This document shows, piece after piece, positions 49,139 to 56,996 of a stretch of 64,000 bases of DNA. Under the pieces are notes generated by a model. That model ran no database searches and was not told the DNA's origin. It worked only from the letters and a program-made list of their open reading frames with translations. Origin of the DNA: Luteimonas sp. MC1572 (GTDB taxonomy: Bacteria; Pseudomonadota; Gammaproteobacteria; Xanthomonadales; Xanthomonadaceae); the NCBI RefSeq assembly GCF_016615815.1, contig NZ_CP067112.1:2232001-2296000 (forward strand). The letters run 5' to 3'. Every line of letters starts with the position of its first letter. The stretch's first letter is position 1. The position numbers were made by a program, and so were the translations under genes.

Positions 49139-49798
49139 TCAGCCCCTCGGGCTGATGATCTCGTAGTTGCCGGAGGCTCCGCCCCAGCTGATGCGCTGCG
49201 AGCCGTCTGCATTGACGTTGTTCGAGCCGATGAAGGTCGGCCTGCCGTTCTCCATGCCTGCAAACAACACCACGTGCGACTGGCCGTTGCGCTGCATCAG
49301 CACCACGTCGCCCGGACGCGCATTGGCCAGCGACACCGTCTGCCAACCATCGGACTTCAGGTTGTTCGCCAGCGTGTTGACCGACGCACTGGCCTGGCTG
49401 GCATCGATCAGCCCGGCCTTCTGCAGGCAGGCGGACACGAAATTCGCGCAGTTGACGTTGTTCGGCACCCAGCTCTGCATCGGCAGCTCGCTGCTGTGCT
49501 TGAGCTCGCCGGCGTTGCGACCGATGAACTGCTCGGCGATCGCCGCGGCATTGTTGCCGCCCACCCTGGACGACCCGCCCACGTCCTGAGTACCGGCCAC
49601 CCCGCCCGAGCCGCCGCTCCCTCCCCCATTGCCCCCCGCGCCCGGAATGTTCAGCGTATCGCCGGCGTAGATCAGGTCGGCATCCTTGATCTGCGCGTTG
49701 CTCGCCATCAGCGCGTCGACGCTGGTGCCGTAGCGCTGCGCGATATGCGACAGCGTGTCGCCGCTGACGATGTGGTGGCTGCTGCCGATGGCGGTCAT
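49139..49798 (-). CDS. LysM plus CHAP/NlpC-like peptidoglycan hydrolase
   Basis: 219 aa. An N-terminal LysM repeat (HHIVSGDTLSHIAQRYGTSVDALMASN, about 8-52) is followed by a Gly/Ser linker (about 55-75) and a cysteine amidase-like domain. The likely nucleophile is in NVNCANFVSACLQ (about 117), followed by ARPGDVVLMQRNGQSHVVLFAG, whose His (about 172) would be the general base. No signal peptide or membrane helix is present, unusual for a cell-wall enzyme. Export by another route (type VI, lysis, or chaperoned) or a phage-lysin origin is possible. The stop is 24 bases from the terminator. Confidence 0.8.
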   Translation of the reverse strand: MTAIGSSHHIVSGDTLSHIAQRYGTSVDALMASNAQIKDADLIYAGDTLNIPGAGGNGGGSGGSGGVAGTQDVGGSSRVGGNNAAAIAEQFIGRNAGELKHSSELPMQSWVPNNVNCANFVSACLQKAGLIDASQASASVNTLANNLKSDGWQTVSLANARPGDVVLMQRNGQSHVVLFAGMENGRPTFIGSNNVNADGSQRISWGGASGNYEIISPRG

Positions 49799-49892
49799 TG
49801 GCGTCTCCGTTCCGCGGTCTGCGCGGCTGCGTGGTCTACGCAACGGAGTCTCGGTGCGGGGACCACCAGCCACAACCCGGGGGCGGCCCCTA

Positions 49893-49906
49893 TCGGGTTT
49901 ACCCGA
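49893..49906. promoter_or_regulatory. Small inverted repeat between the LysM gene and isoaspartyl peptidase
   Basis: TCGGGT-TT-ACCCGA, two perfect 6-bp arms, lies about 90 bases upstream of the LysM gene and 38 bases downstream of the isoaspartyl peptidase stop. It could be a weak terminator or an operator. Nothing else is apparent in the 146-base gap. Confidence 0.3.
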
Positions 49907-49944
49907 GGTAGCACGCACGGCTACCGGCTGCCCGGCGCCGCGGC

Positions 49945-50958
49945 CTACTCCTCGCGGAAGATCGCCGTGCCGCGCGAACCGTCGGGCTTGACCCAGCCCC
50001 GATACATGCCTGACGTGTTGAACGGCATGGCGATGTTGCCGTCGGCATCGAGCGCGATCGCCCCACCGTCGCCGCCGAGGCCAGGCACCACGTTCATCAG
50101 CACTTCGTCGGCCGCCGCCTGCAGGCTGTCGCCGCGGTAGGCGACGCGCGCGCAGATGTCGTGCGCCACGGCAGCGCGGATGAAGAACTCGCCCCAACCG
50201 GTGCCGGACACGCCGCAGCGATCGTCGGCCCAGGTGCCCGCGCCGATCACCGGCGAATCGCCGACGCGGCCCCAGCGTTTGTTGGTCATGCCACCGGTCG
50301 AGGTGGCGGCGGCGATGTGGCCGTGCGCATCGAGCGCCACCGCGCCGACCGTGCCGAAGTACGTGCCCTTCAGGTCCGCCGGATCGGCGGCGCCGGACTG
50401 GCGTGCCGCCGCCTCGCGCGCCTGCGCCTGCTCGAGCTGCTCGCGGCGGTGGTCGGTATCGAACCATCGGTTGTCGACCCGGTCGAGTTCAGGCCGGGTA
50501 TCGGCGAACGCTTCCGCGCCGTCGCCGATGAGCATGACGTGCGGCGAATGTTCCATCACCGCGCGCGCAAGGCGCACGGGGTTGCGCACCGTGGTCACGC
50601 CGGCCACCGCGCCCGCACGGCGGGTGTGGCCTTCCATCACCGAAGCGTCCAGCTCATGGCGTTCCTCGGCGTTGAACACCGCACCCTTGCCGGCGTTGAA
50701 GCGAGGCGATTCCTCCAGCGCGCGCACGGCGGCCTCGGCCGCGTCGAGCGCGCTGCCACCGCGGGCGAGCACGGCGTGTCCGGCGTCGAGCGCACGATCC
50801 AGATCGGCGCGGATCGCCCGCTCCTCGCCGGCATCCAGCGCATCGCGTTCGATGACGCCGGCACCACCGTGGATCACCAGGGCGGTGGGGCGGTCGTTGG
50901 CATGGGCAGGGCTGGTCATGGCGAGCGTGGTCGTCAGCAGGAGGGCGATCAGGCGCAT
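49945..50958 (-). CDS. iaaA: Exported isoaspartyl peptidase / plant-type L-asparaginase
   Basis: 337 aa Ntn-hydrolase precursor with a signal peptide (about 1-20, SPAHAND). Family segments are LVIHGGAGVIERD, FNAGKGAVFNAEERHELDASVMEG, the autocleavage site and new N-terminal Thr in KGTYFGTVGAVALD (cleavage before TVGAV, about 197), and SGTGWGEFF. After self-cleavage it hydrolyses isoaspartyl dipeptides and asparagine. E. coli IaaA has no signal peptide, so the predicted periplasmic location is a difference. ATG 50958 follows a GGGGAT ribosome site. Confidence 0.92.
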   Translation of the reverse strand: MRLIALLLTTTLAMTSPAHANDRPTALVIHGGAGVIERDALDAGEERAIRADLDRALDAGHAVLARGGSALDAAEAAVRALEESPRFNAGKGAVFNAEERHELDASVMEGHTRRAGAVAGVTTVRNPVRLARAVMEHSPHVMLIGDGAEAFADTRPELDRVDNRWFDTDHRREQLEQAQAREAAARQSGAADPADLKGTYFGTVGAVALDAHGHIAAATSTGGMTNKRWGRVGDSPVIGAGTWADDRCGVSGTGWGEFFIRAAVAHDICARVAYRGDSLQAAADEVLMNVVPGLGGDGGAIALDADGNIAMPFNTSGMYRGWVKPDGSRGTAIFREE

Positions 50959-51006
50959 GGCGGATCCCCGTGGGCGGGCCACAAGGATAGCCGACGACAG
51001 CGCGCG

Positions 51007-52242
51007 CTACTGCGAGCGCAACGCCTCGATCGGGTCCAGCTGCGATGCCTTGCGCGCCGGGTAATAACCGAAGAACAGGCCGGTCGCGATCGAGAACCCC
51101 GCGGCCAGCGCGATCACCTGGCCGTTGAGCGCCACCGGCAGGTCGCCGAACCGGGCCACCAGCAGCGCGCCCGCGATGCCGATCACGATGCCGAGCGCAC
51201 CGCCGATCAGCGACAGCAGCATCGCCTCGGCGAGGAACTGCCGGCGCACGTCGGTGGGCCCGGCGCCGACCGCCATGCGCAGGCCTATCTCGCGGATGCG
51301 CTCGGTCACCGACACCAGCATGATGTTCATGATCCCGATGCCGCCGACGATCAGCGAGATGCTGGCCACCGCACCCAGCAACAGCGACATCAGCCGCGTG
51401 GTGGCGGTGCGCGTGGCGACGATCTCGCTGATGTTGCGCACGCTGAAATCATCGTCCTTGCCGGGGCCTATGCGATGGCGCTGGCGCAGCAGGGCTTCCA
51501 CCTCGCCCTGCGCGTAGCCGAGGTCGTCGGCGTCGGCCACGGTGAGCGCGACCTGCATCACCGCTCCCGGTGGCAGGCCCATGGCGCCAAGCAGGCGGCG
51601 CCGCGCGGTCTGCAGCGGCACCATCATCACGTCGTCCTGGTCCTGGCCGAAGCCGCCCTGCCCCTTCGGCGCCAGGGTGCCGGTGACCACGAACGGCACA
51701 CGGCCGATGCGGATGGTCTGGCCGACGCCGGAGTCCTCGCCGAACAGTTCGCGCCGCACGGTATCGCCGAGGATCACGCCCTTGGCGGCGGCGCTGTAGT
51801 CCTGGGCGTCGAAGGCCTCGCCCTCGGCGATGGTCCAGCCGTTGATGTCGAAGAAGTCCGGCTGCACGCCCTGCCAGCTGGTCGACCAGTTGTTCTCGGC
51901 ATACACCACCTGGGTGCCGCCGCGCAGCGCGCCAGCGACGTACTGCACCTCGGGAATTTCCTGGCGGATCGCGTCCACGTCGCCTTCGGTGAGCGTGTAG
52001 AAACTGCTGGCGCTCATGCGTGCGCCGCCTTGGCCACGGCCCGCCCCCGGCGAGATGTCCAGCCGTTGCGAACCAAGGCCGGAGACCATCTTGTCGATCT
52101 CGGCCTGCGTGCCCTGGCCGACCGACACCATCACGATCACCGCCGCGATGCCGATGATCACGCCCAGCGAGGTCAGCACGCTGCGCATCCAGTTGCCGCG
52201 CAGCGCGTGGATGGCGGTGCGCAGGATGTCGCTGAACTTCAT
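51007..52242 (-). CDS. MacB-type ABC transporter permease
   Basis: 411 aa. One N-terminal helix (about 20-40, VLTSLGVIIGIAAVIVMVSVG), a large MacB-PCD periplasmic domain (about 45-280), then three FtsX-type helices with IVGGIGIMNIMLVSVTERIREIGLRMAVGA. This is the mechanotransmission architecture that couples cytoplasmic ATP hydrolysis to periplasmic export. Its start overlaps the ATPase stop (ATGA), and it closes a three-gene exporter operon. Confidence 0.93.
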   Translation of the reverse strand: MKFSDILRTAIHALRGNWMRSVLTSLGVIIGIAAVIVMVSVGQGTQAEIDKMVSGLGSQRLDISPGAGRGQGGARMSASSFYTLTEGDVDAIRQEIPEVQYVAGALRGGTQVVYAENNWSTSWQGVQPDFFDINGWTIAEGEAFDAQDYSAAAKGVILGDTVRRELFGEDSGVGQTIRIGRVPFVVTGTLAPKGQGGFGQDQDDVMMVPLQTARRRLLGAMGLPPGAVMQVALTVADADDLGYAQGEVEALLRQRHRIGPGKDDDFSVRNISEIVATRTATTRLMSLLLGAVASISLIVGGIGIMNIMLVSVTERIREIGLRMAVGAGPTDVRRQFLAEAMLLSLIGGALGIVIGIAGALLVARFGDLPVALNGQVIALAAGFSIATGLFFGYYPARKASQLDPIEALRSQ

Positions 52243-52943
52243 GGCGTCGCCTCGGCGTGTTCCGGGTGCAGCTCGCCGTCGCGCATCACGCAGATGCGAT
52301 CGGCATGGGCGGCGACTTCGGCGTCGTGGGTGATCAGGATCACGGTGTGGCCGTCGTCGCGCAGGCGCTTGAACAGCGTCAGGATCTCCTCGCCGGTCTT
52401 CGAGTCGAGCGCACCGGTGGGTTCGTCGGCCAGCAGGATCGGCGGCCGGTTGATCAGCGCGCGCGCGATCGCCACGCGCTGCTGCTGGCCGCCGGAGAGT
52501 TCATTCGGGCGATGCCCGCCGCGTTCGCCAAGCCCCACCGCGGCCAGCGCCTCGCGGGCTCTCTCCTGTCGCTCCGCCGGCGGGATGCGGGCGTAGCCGA
52601 GCGGCATTTCCACGTTCTCCAGCGCGGTCATGCGCGGCAGCAGGTGGAAGCCCTGGAACACGAAGCCGATTTTGTCGCGGCGCAGGATCGCGAGCTCCTC
52701 GGCGTCCAGCGCGGACACGTCCACGCCGTCGCAGAGGTAGCTGCCGGCGCTGGGCTTGTCCAGGCAACCGATCAGGTTCATCAGCGTCGACTTCCCCGAG
52801 CCGGACGGCCCCATGATCGCGATGAAGTCGCCGCGCTCGATGCGCAGGTCGACCGCCTTGAGCGCGACCACCTCGGCTTCGCTGCCGGGCGAGTACACCT
52901 TGCCCAGGCCGCGGGTCTCGATCACCGGGACGCGGGTGGTCAT
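52239..52943 (-). CDS. MacB/LolD-type ABC ATPase
   Basis: 234 aa. Walker A GPSGSGKST (about 41), Q-loop FVFQGFHLLP, signature LSGGQQQRVAIARAL (about 145), Walker B ILLADEPTGALD and switch His in ILITHD. These are typical of the MacB/LolD branch. It is separate from the permease, unlike E. coli MacB where the two are fused. It overlaps both its neighbours by 4 bases. Confidence 0.95.
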   Translation of the reverse strand: MTTRVPVIETRGLGKVYSPGSEAEVVALKAVDLRIERGDFIAIMGPSGSGKSTLMNLIGCLDKPSAGSYLCDGVDVSALDAEELAILRRDKIGFVFQGFHLLPRMTALENVEMPLGYARIPPAERQERAREALAAVGLGERGGHRPNELSGGQQQRVAIARALINRPPILLADEPTGALDSKTGEEILTLFKRLRDDGHTVILITHDAEVAAHADRICVMRDGELHPEHAEATP

Positions 52944-54460
52944 TTCGCGGGGCGCTCGCCGGTCACCAGCAGGTCGCCGGCTTCGAGCGCACCCGACAGC
53001 TCGGTGTCGGTGCCGTCGCTGGCGCCGACGCGCACCAGCACGGGCTGCGGGCTGCCGTCGACGAGCTTGTATACGGTGGCGCGCGTGGCGCCGACCAGCG
53101 AGGAGAGCGCGGCATCCCACCTGGCCGCCTGGCTTTCATCGAGGCTGCCACGGAAGCCTGCGAAATCCTCGCGGAAGCGCTGCAGCATGCGCTGGCGCAT
53201 CTGCGAGGCCGCACCCGCGGCGCCGCCGGCGGACATCACGACCATCCGCGGGCCGCCGCCCTGGCCGCCCCCCTGGCCACCACCCGCGCCGGCGGCACCG
53301 GGCCGCGGCGCGGCCTGGCGTGCGACCTGGCGCGCCTGAACCGCCGCAAGCGCTTGGTCGAATGCCGCCTGCTGCGCCGGGGCCAGGCCCAGGTCAGCAG
53401 TTACCCGCGCGAGGTCCGCGGAGACACCGTTGCGTGCCCCGCCCGGCGGCATGGCGGCTGCTGCACCCTCGGCGCCGGTGGGCTTGTAGCGCAGCGCGGC
53501 GTTGGACACCTTGAGCACGTCATCGCGGCGGTTGACCTCGATCTCGGCGTTGACGGTCAGGCCCGGCAGCAGGGTGCCGTCGCTGTTGTCCACGGTCACC
53601 ACCACCGGATAGGTCACCACGTTGCTGGTGTTGGTCGCGGCCAGGCGCACCTGCTCCACAACGCCGCGGAACTGGCGATCGGCGAATGCGTCAGCGGTGA
53701 AACTCACGCCTTGGCCGGCCTTGACCTGGCCGATATCTGCCTCGTCGACCGCCAGCTCGATCTTCATCTTCGACAGGTCCTCGGCGATGGTGAACAGCTC
53801 CGGTGCCTGCAGGCTGGCGGCCACGGTCTGGCCGGCCTCGATGGTGCGCGTCAGCACCACGCCGTCGACCGGCGAACGGATCACCGTGCGGTCGAGGTTG
53901 ATGCGCGTGGTGCGGGTGGCGGCGGTTTGCTGCTGGATCTGCGCCTGTGCCGAGCGCACCTGCGCCTGCGCCTGCTCGCGCGCCGCGCGCGCAAGATCGA
54001 TGTCGCTGCGCGCCACCAGCTGGCGGTCGCCAAGTTCCGCCTTGCGGCGATAGTCGAGTTCGGCGTTGCGCAGCGTCGCCTGCGCCTGGCTGAGCGACGC
54101 GCGGGCGCTGGCGATCTGCGCCGACCCCTGTTCGATCTGCGCCTGGTAGCTGCTTGGATCGATGCGCGCGAGCACCTGCCCGCTTTCCACCTTGTCGTTG
54201 AAGTCGACCAGCACTTCGGTCACCTGGCCGGAGATCTGGCTGCCCACCACCACGGTGGAAATGGCGCTGAGCGTGCCGGTGGCGGAAATCGCCATGCGGA
54301 TGTCGCCACGCTGGACCTCGGTGGTGCGGTACGCGCCTTCCTCGCTGGCACCGCGCGTGCCGCTCCACCACGCGCCAGCCGCGGCAAGCGCAGCGATCGC
54401 AACGGCGACAAGGATGTACGGCCGGGCGCGACGCCTGGCGGGCTTGGATCGTGTGCTCAT
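52940..54460 (-). CDS. MacA/HlyD-type periplasmic adaptor with an internal helical insert
   Basis: 506 aa; most adaptors are 370-400. An N-terminal membrane anchor (about 17-35) leads to the barrel-sandwich hybrid (VVVGSQISGQVTEVLVDFND), a long coiled-coil hairpin rich in Ala/Gln/Arg (about 100-190), lipoyl return (VIRSPVDGVVLTRTIEAGQTV) and beta-barrel (ELAVDEADIGQV through LPGLTVNAEIEV). An extra segment of about 130 residues then follows (about 310-440). It holds helices with LGLAPAQQAAFDQAL and LDESQAARWDAAL, an LTxxQ-like pattern as in Spy/CpxP, and a Gly/Gln linker. The membrane-proximal end resumes at VYKLVDGSPQPVLVRVG. Confidence 0.88.
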   Translation of the reverse strand: MSTRSKPARRRARPYILVAVAIAALAAAGAWWSGTRGASEEGAYRTTEVQRGDIRMAISATGTLSAISTVVVGSQISGQVTEVLVDFNDKVESGQVLARIDPSSYQAQIEQGSAQIASARASLSQAQATLRNAELDYRRKAELGDRQLVARSDIDLARAAREQAQAQVRSAQAQIQQQTAATRTTRINLDRTVIRSPVDGVVLTRTIEAGQTVAASLQAPELFTIAEDLSKMKIELAVDEADIGQVKAGQGVSFTADAFADRQFRGVVEQVRLAATNTSNVVTYPVVVTVDNSDGTLLPGLTVNAEIEVNRRDDVLKVSNAALRYKPTGAEGAAAAMPPGGARNGVSADLARVTADLGLAPAQQAAFDQALAAVQARQVARQAAPRPGAAGAGGGQGGGQGGGPRMVVMSAGGAAGAASQMRQRMLQRFREDFAGFRGSLDESQAARWDAALSSLVGATRATVYKLVDGSPQPVLVRVGASDGTDTELSGALEAGDLLVTGERPAK

Positions 54461-54530
54461 GCGGTCTGTGGCTGCTGGCTGGGGTCGGGAGGCTAACGCA
54501 TCATCGCGACCTGCGTTGACCGCGTGCGCG

Positions 54531-54552
54531 CAACGCACGCAACGCACGCAAC
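54531..54552. repeat. Short tandem repeat CAACGCACG (2.4 copies)
   Basis: Two full copies and a partial copy of the 9-mer lie in the 96-base gap between the histidine kinase and the adaptor gene. TGCGTTG at 54512-54518 is inverted relative to it and could pair with 54531-54537. No promoter pair is clear in this gap. Confidence 0.6.
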
Positions 54553-54556
54553 CGGA

Positions 54557-55852
54557 TCAGTGTTTCGCCCGCGCCGCCGCGAATTCGATAGTCACCGTGG
54601 TGCCCTGCCCCGCAACGCTGTCGATGCGCATCGGCCAGCCTGCGCGCTCGCTCAGCTGGCGCGCGATCGCCAGGCCCATGCCCTTGCCGCCGACGTACTG
54701 GTCGGCGCGGTAGAAGGGCTCGAACACGCGCTCCAGCACCTCGTCATCCATGCCGATACCGGTGTCGGTGATCTCGAGGCGATTGCGCCGCACGACCACG
54801 TCGATGCGCCCGGATTCGGTGAAGAAGCAGGCGTTGCGCAGCAGGTTGCCAACCATCACCGCCATCGCGCGCGACGATCCGCGCAGTCGCGGCGCGGCCT
54901 CTTCGTGCAGCGACATCACCACGCCGGGCTTGTCGGTGAGCATTTCCCGCGCACCCTCGACCGCAAGGGAAACCATCGGGAGCAACTCGAACTCCTCGTC
55001 GGGGCCCGGCACGTCTTCCCGCGCCAGGATCAGGAACGCATCAAGCACGCCTTCCATCTCGCGCGCGGCAAGCTGGATCCGGTTGAGCGAACGCTGCATG
55101 CGCGGGGGCGTTTCCGGATCGCCGCGCAGCATGTCGGCGGCAACGCGGACCACCGCCAACGGCGTGCGCAGTTCGTGGCTCGCCTCGCGCGTGAAGTCAC
55201 GCTCGCGGCGCATGAACGCCTGGGTGCGCTCCGTCAGGCCGCGCAGCGCATCGCCGAGCAGCCGCACCTCGCGCCCGGCCTCGCCCGTGAGTTGGCCGGG
55301 ATCGATGGCGTCGAGATCCGGCGCGCGCGGATCCCATCGCGCCACCTCGCCCGCCATCTGTGTGACCGGCAGCACCATCTGCCTGGCGATGCGGTAGCTC
55401 AGCCAGCTCACCGCGGCAATCGCCAGCGATGCCAGCAGCACCGCGATGAAAAGCGTCCAGGTGGCCACCCGGTCGACGAGCGCGAACGACATGGTGATGT
55501 ACAGCCGACCGTCGCGGCGTTCATCGATCAACAGGCGTTGGCGCACGCCGGCGATGCGCAGGTCGTGCAGACCCGGCGCCAGACTGGCGTAACTGTCGGG
55601 CACCGCCCGACTCCCGCCCCCGGAAGCCGGCACGAACCACGCATGCACCGTCGCCGTACCGGGGACCGGGTGCGCGGGATCGTTGGCGCGCCCGTCCCAG
55701 AACGCGCGCGCCTCGGCGCGGATGCGCTCGGCGGTCATCCAGTCCCGCGCCAGCGACCCCGACCCGTACAGCACGACCACGACCGCGAACACCGCGAGTA
55801 CCGCCTGGACGATGAACACGCGACGCAGCTTGTGCGGCAACCCCTGTGGCAT
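54557..55852 (-). CDS. Sensor histidine kinase
   Basis: 431 aa. Two transmembrane helices (about 10-30 and 130-155) enclose a periplasmic sensor of about 100 residues. HAMP-like linker, HisKA with phospho-His in REASHELRTPLAVVR (about 230), then HATPase with NLLRNACFF (N box), ITDTGIGMDD (G1), FEPFYRAD and GKGMGLAIAR (G2). It phosphorylates the adjacent response regulator. ATG 55852 is 14 bases after the regulator stop. Followed on the same strand by a MacAB-like exporter. Confidence 0.93.
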   Translation of the reverse strand: MPQGLPHKLRRVFIVQAVLAVFAVVVVLYGSGSLARDWMTAERIRAEARAFWDGRANDPAHPVPGTATVHAWFVPASGGGSRAVPDSYASLAPGLHDLRIAGVRQRLLIDERRDGRLYITMSFALVDRVATWTLFIAVLLASLAIAAVSWLSYRIARQMVLPVTQMAGEVARWDPRAPDLDAIDPGQLTGEAGREVRLLGDALRGLTERTQAFMRRERDFTREASHELRTPLAVVRVAADMLRGDPETPPRMQRSLNRIQLAAREMEGVLDAFLILAREDVPGPDEEFELLPMVSLAVEGAREMLTDKPGVVMSLHEEAAPRLRGSSRAMAVMVGNLLRNACFFTESGRIDVVVRRNRLEITDTGIGMDDEVLERVFEPFYRADQYVGGKGMGLAIARQLSERAGWPMRIDSVAGQGTTVTIEFAAARAKH

Positions 55853-55865
55853 CAACGTGGAACCG

Positions 55866-56579
55866 TCAGGCCGGGGGCTGTTCGATGTCCGCGATGCGAT
55901 AGCCGGCGCTCTGCACGGTATGCAGCAGCGGCTTGTCGAACGGCTTGTCGATGGTCTTGCGCAGGTTGTAGAGATGGCTGCGCAGCGTGTCCGAATCGGG
56001 CAGGCTGTTGCCCCAGATCTCGCGCTCGATCTCCTGGCGGTTGACCACCCGCGGCGACTCACGCATCAGGATGGTGAGGAGCTTCAGCCCGATCGGCGAC
56101 AGCTGCAGTTCGCTGCCGCCGCGCGTGGCGCGGAGGCTCGCCGGGTCGAGGACCAGGTCGGCGACCTTCAGCACCTCCGACCCCACCTGGCGCCGCTCGC
56201 GACGGATCAGGGCACGCAGGCGCGCCTCGAGCTCCTGGATCGCGAACGGCTTGGTGAGGTAGTCGTCGGCGCCGGCACCCAGGCCGGTGAGCTTTTCGTC
56301 CAGCGTGTCGCGCGCGGTCAGCATCAGCACCGGCGTGGACTTGCGGGCTTCCTCGCGCAGGCGCTTGCAGACTTCGATGCCGTCAAGCCGCGGCAGCATC
56401 AGGTCCAGCACCACCACGTCGTAGTTGTTCTCCGCGGCCAAGCGGTAACCGTCCAGGCCATCGGCGGCGTAATCGACCTCGAACCCCTTCCCCTCCAGGT
56501 ACTCACCGACCATTTCCGAAATATTGCGGTTGTCCTCGACGATCAGGACAAGTCCACCCGGCTCCTGCGATCCGCGCAT
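55866..56579 (-). CDS. OmpR-family response regulator
   Basis: 237 aa. Receiver domain with acidic pair LIVEDNRN (about 14), phospho-Asp in VVVLDLMLPRLDG (about 57), Thr in MLTARD and Lys in YLTKPF. The C-terminal OmpR/PhoB winged helix has LSPIGLKLLTILMRESPRVVNRQEIEREIWG. A GGAG ribosome site lies upstream. The kinase partner follows directly. The target may include the exporter operon downstream, by position only. Confidence 0.94.
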   Translation of the reverse strand: MRGSQEPGGLVLIVEDNRNISEMVGEYLEGKGFEVDYAADGLDGYRLAAENNYDVVVLDLMLPRLDGIEVCKRLREEARKSTPVLMLTARDTLDEKLTGLGAGADDYLTKPFAIQELEARLRALIRRERRQVGSEVLKVADLVLDPASLRATRGGSELQLSPIGLKLLTILMRESPRVVNRQEIEREIWGNSLPDSDTLRSHLYNLRKTIDKPFDKPLLHTVQSAGYRIADIEQPPA

Positions 56580-56667
56580 ATGTGCTCCACTCCAAGGCAG
56601 TCTTCAGCTTTGTGAAAGGCTGCCGTGTGGCAGGTCTACGCGCCGTGAAGGCCCGGAGAAATATCGT

Positions 56668-56696
56668 AAAAAAGCCGGGTCAGAACGGAATCCGGC
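56668..56696 (-). terminator. Terminator at the end of the Mpo1-like gene
   Basis: GCCGG (56674-56678) pairs with CCGGC (56692-56696), partly inside the last codons of the Mpo1-like gene, and is followed on the minus strand by six T (56668-56673). The stem is only 5 bp with a 13-base loop. The T run is the best in this orientation, and it insulates the two-component operon downstream. Confidence 0.55.
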
Positions 56697-56982
56697 CGGT
56701 CAGGATGTCCTTGAACATCACCCAGTCGCCGGCGAACGAGTACAGCGGGTGGCGGAATGTGGCCGGGCGGTTCTTCTCGAAGACATAGTGCCCCACCCAG
56801 GCGAACCCGTAGCCGCAGGCCAGGGCGGCCAGTACCCACCAGGCGTTGCCACGGACCATCGCCATGGCGACACAGGCCAGCGCACCGCAGCTGCCCGCGA
56901 AGTGGAGCCGTCGCGAGGTGCGGTTGGCGTGCTCGGACAGGTAGAACGGATAGAACTCGCGGAAACTGGTGAAGCGCGACAT
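56680..56982 (-). CDS. Mpo1-like (DUF962) membrane protein
   Basis: 100 aa. The DUF962 pattern is clear: FREFYPFYLSEHANRTSRRLHFAG (about 6-29), two helices, YGFAWVGHYVFEKNRPATFRHPLYS and a C-terminal GDWVMFKDILTGRIPF. Yeast Mpo1 is an Fe-dependent dioxygenase of 2-hydroxy fatty acids, and its His residues correspond to those seen here (SEH, RRLHF, GHYVFEK, FRHPLYS). The bacterial substrate is unknown. ATG 56982 fits the family start and lies 14 bases after mazG. Confidence 0.85.
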   Translation of the reverse strand: MSRFTSFREFYPFYLSEHANRTSRRLHFAGSCGALACVAMAMVRGNAWWVLAALACGYGFAWVGHYVFEKNRPATFRHPLYSFAGDWVMFKDILTGRIPF

Positions 56983-56996
56983 TCCGGCCCCCGTCC

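Noticed and set aside
50161..52596. 811-codon open frame on the plus strand across iaaA and the ABC permease
   Set aside because: His/Asp/Ala-rich shadow crossing several minus-strand genes with full motif sets.
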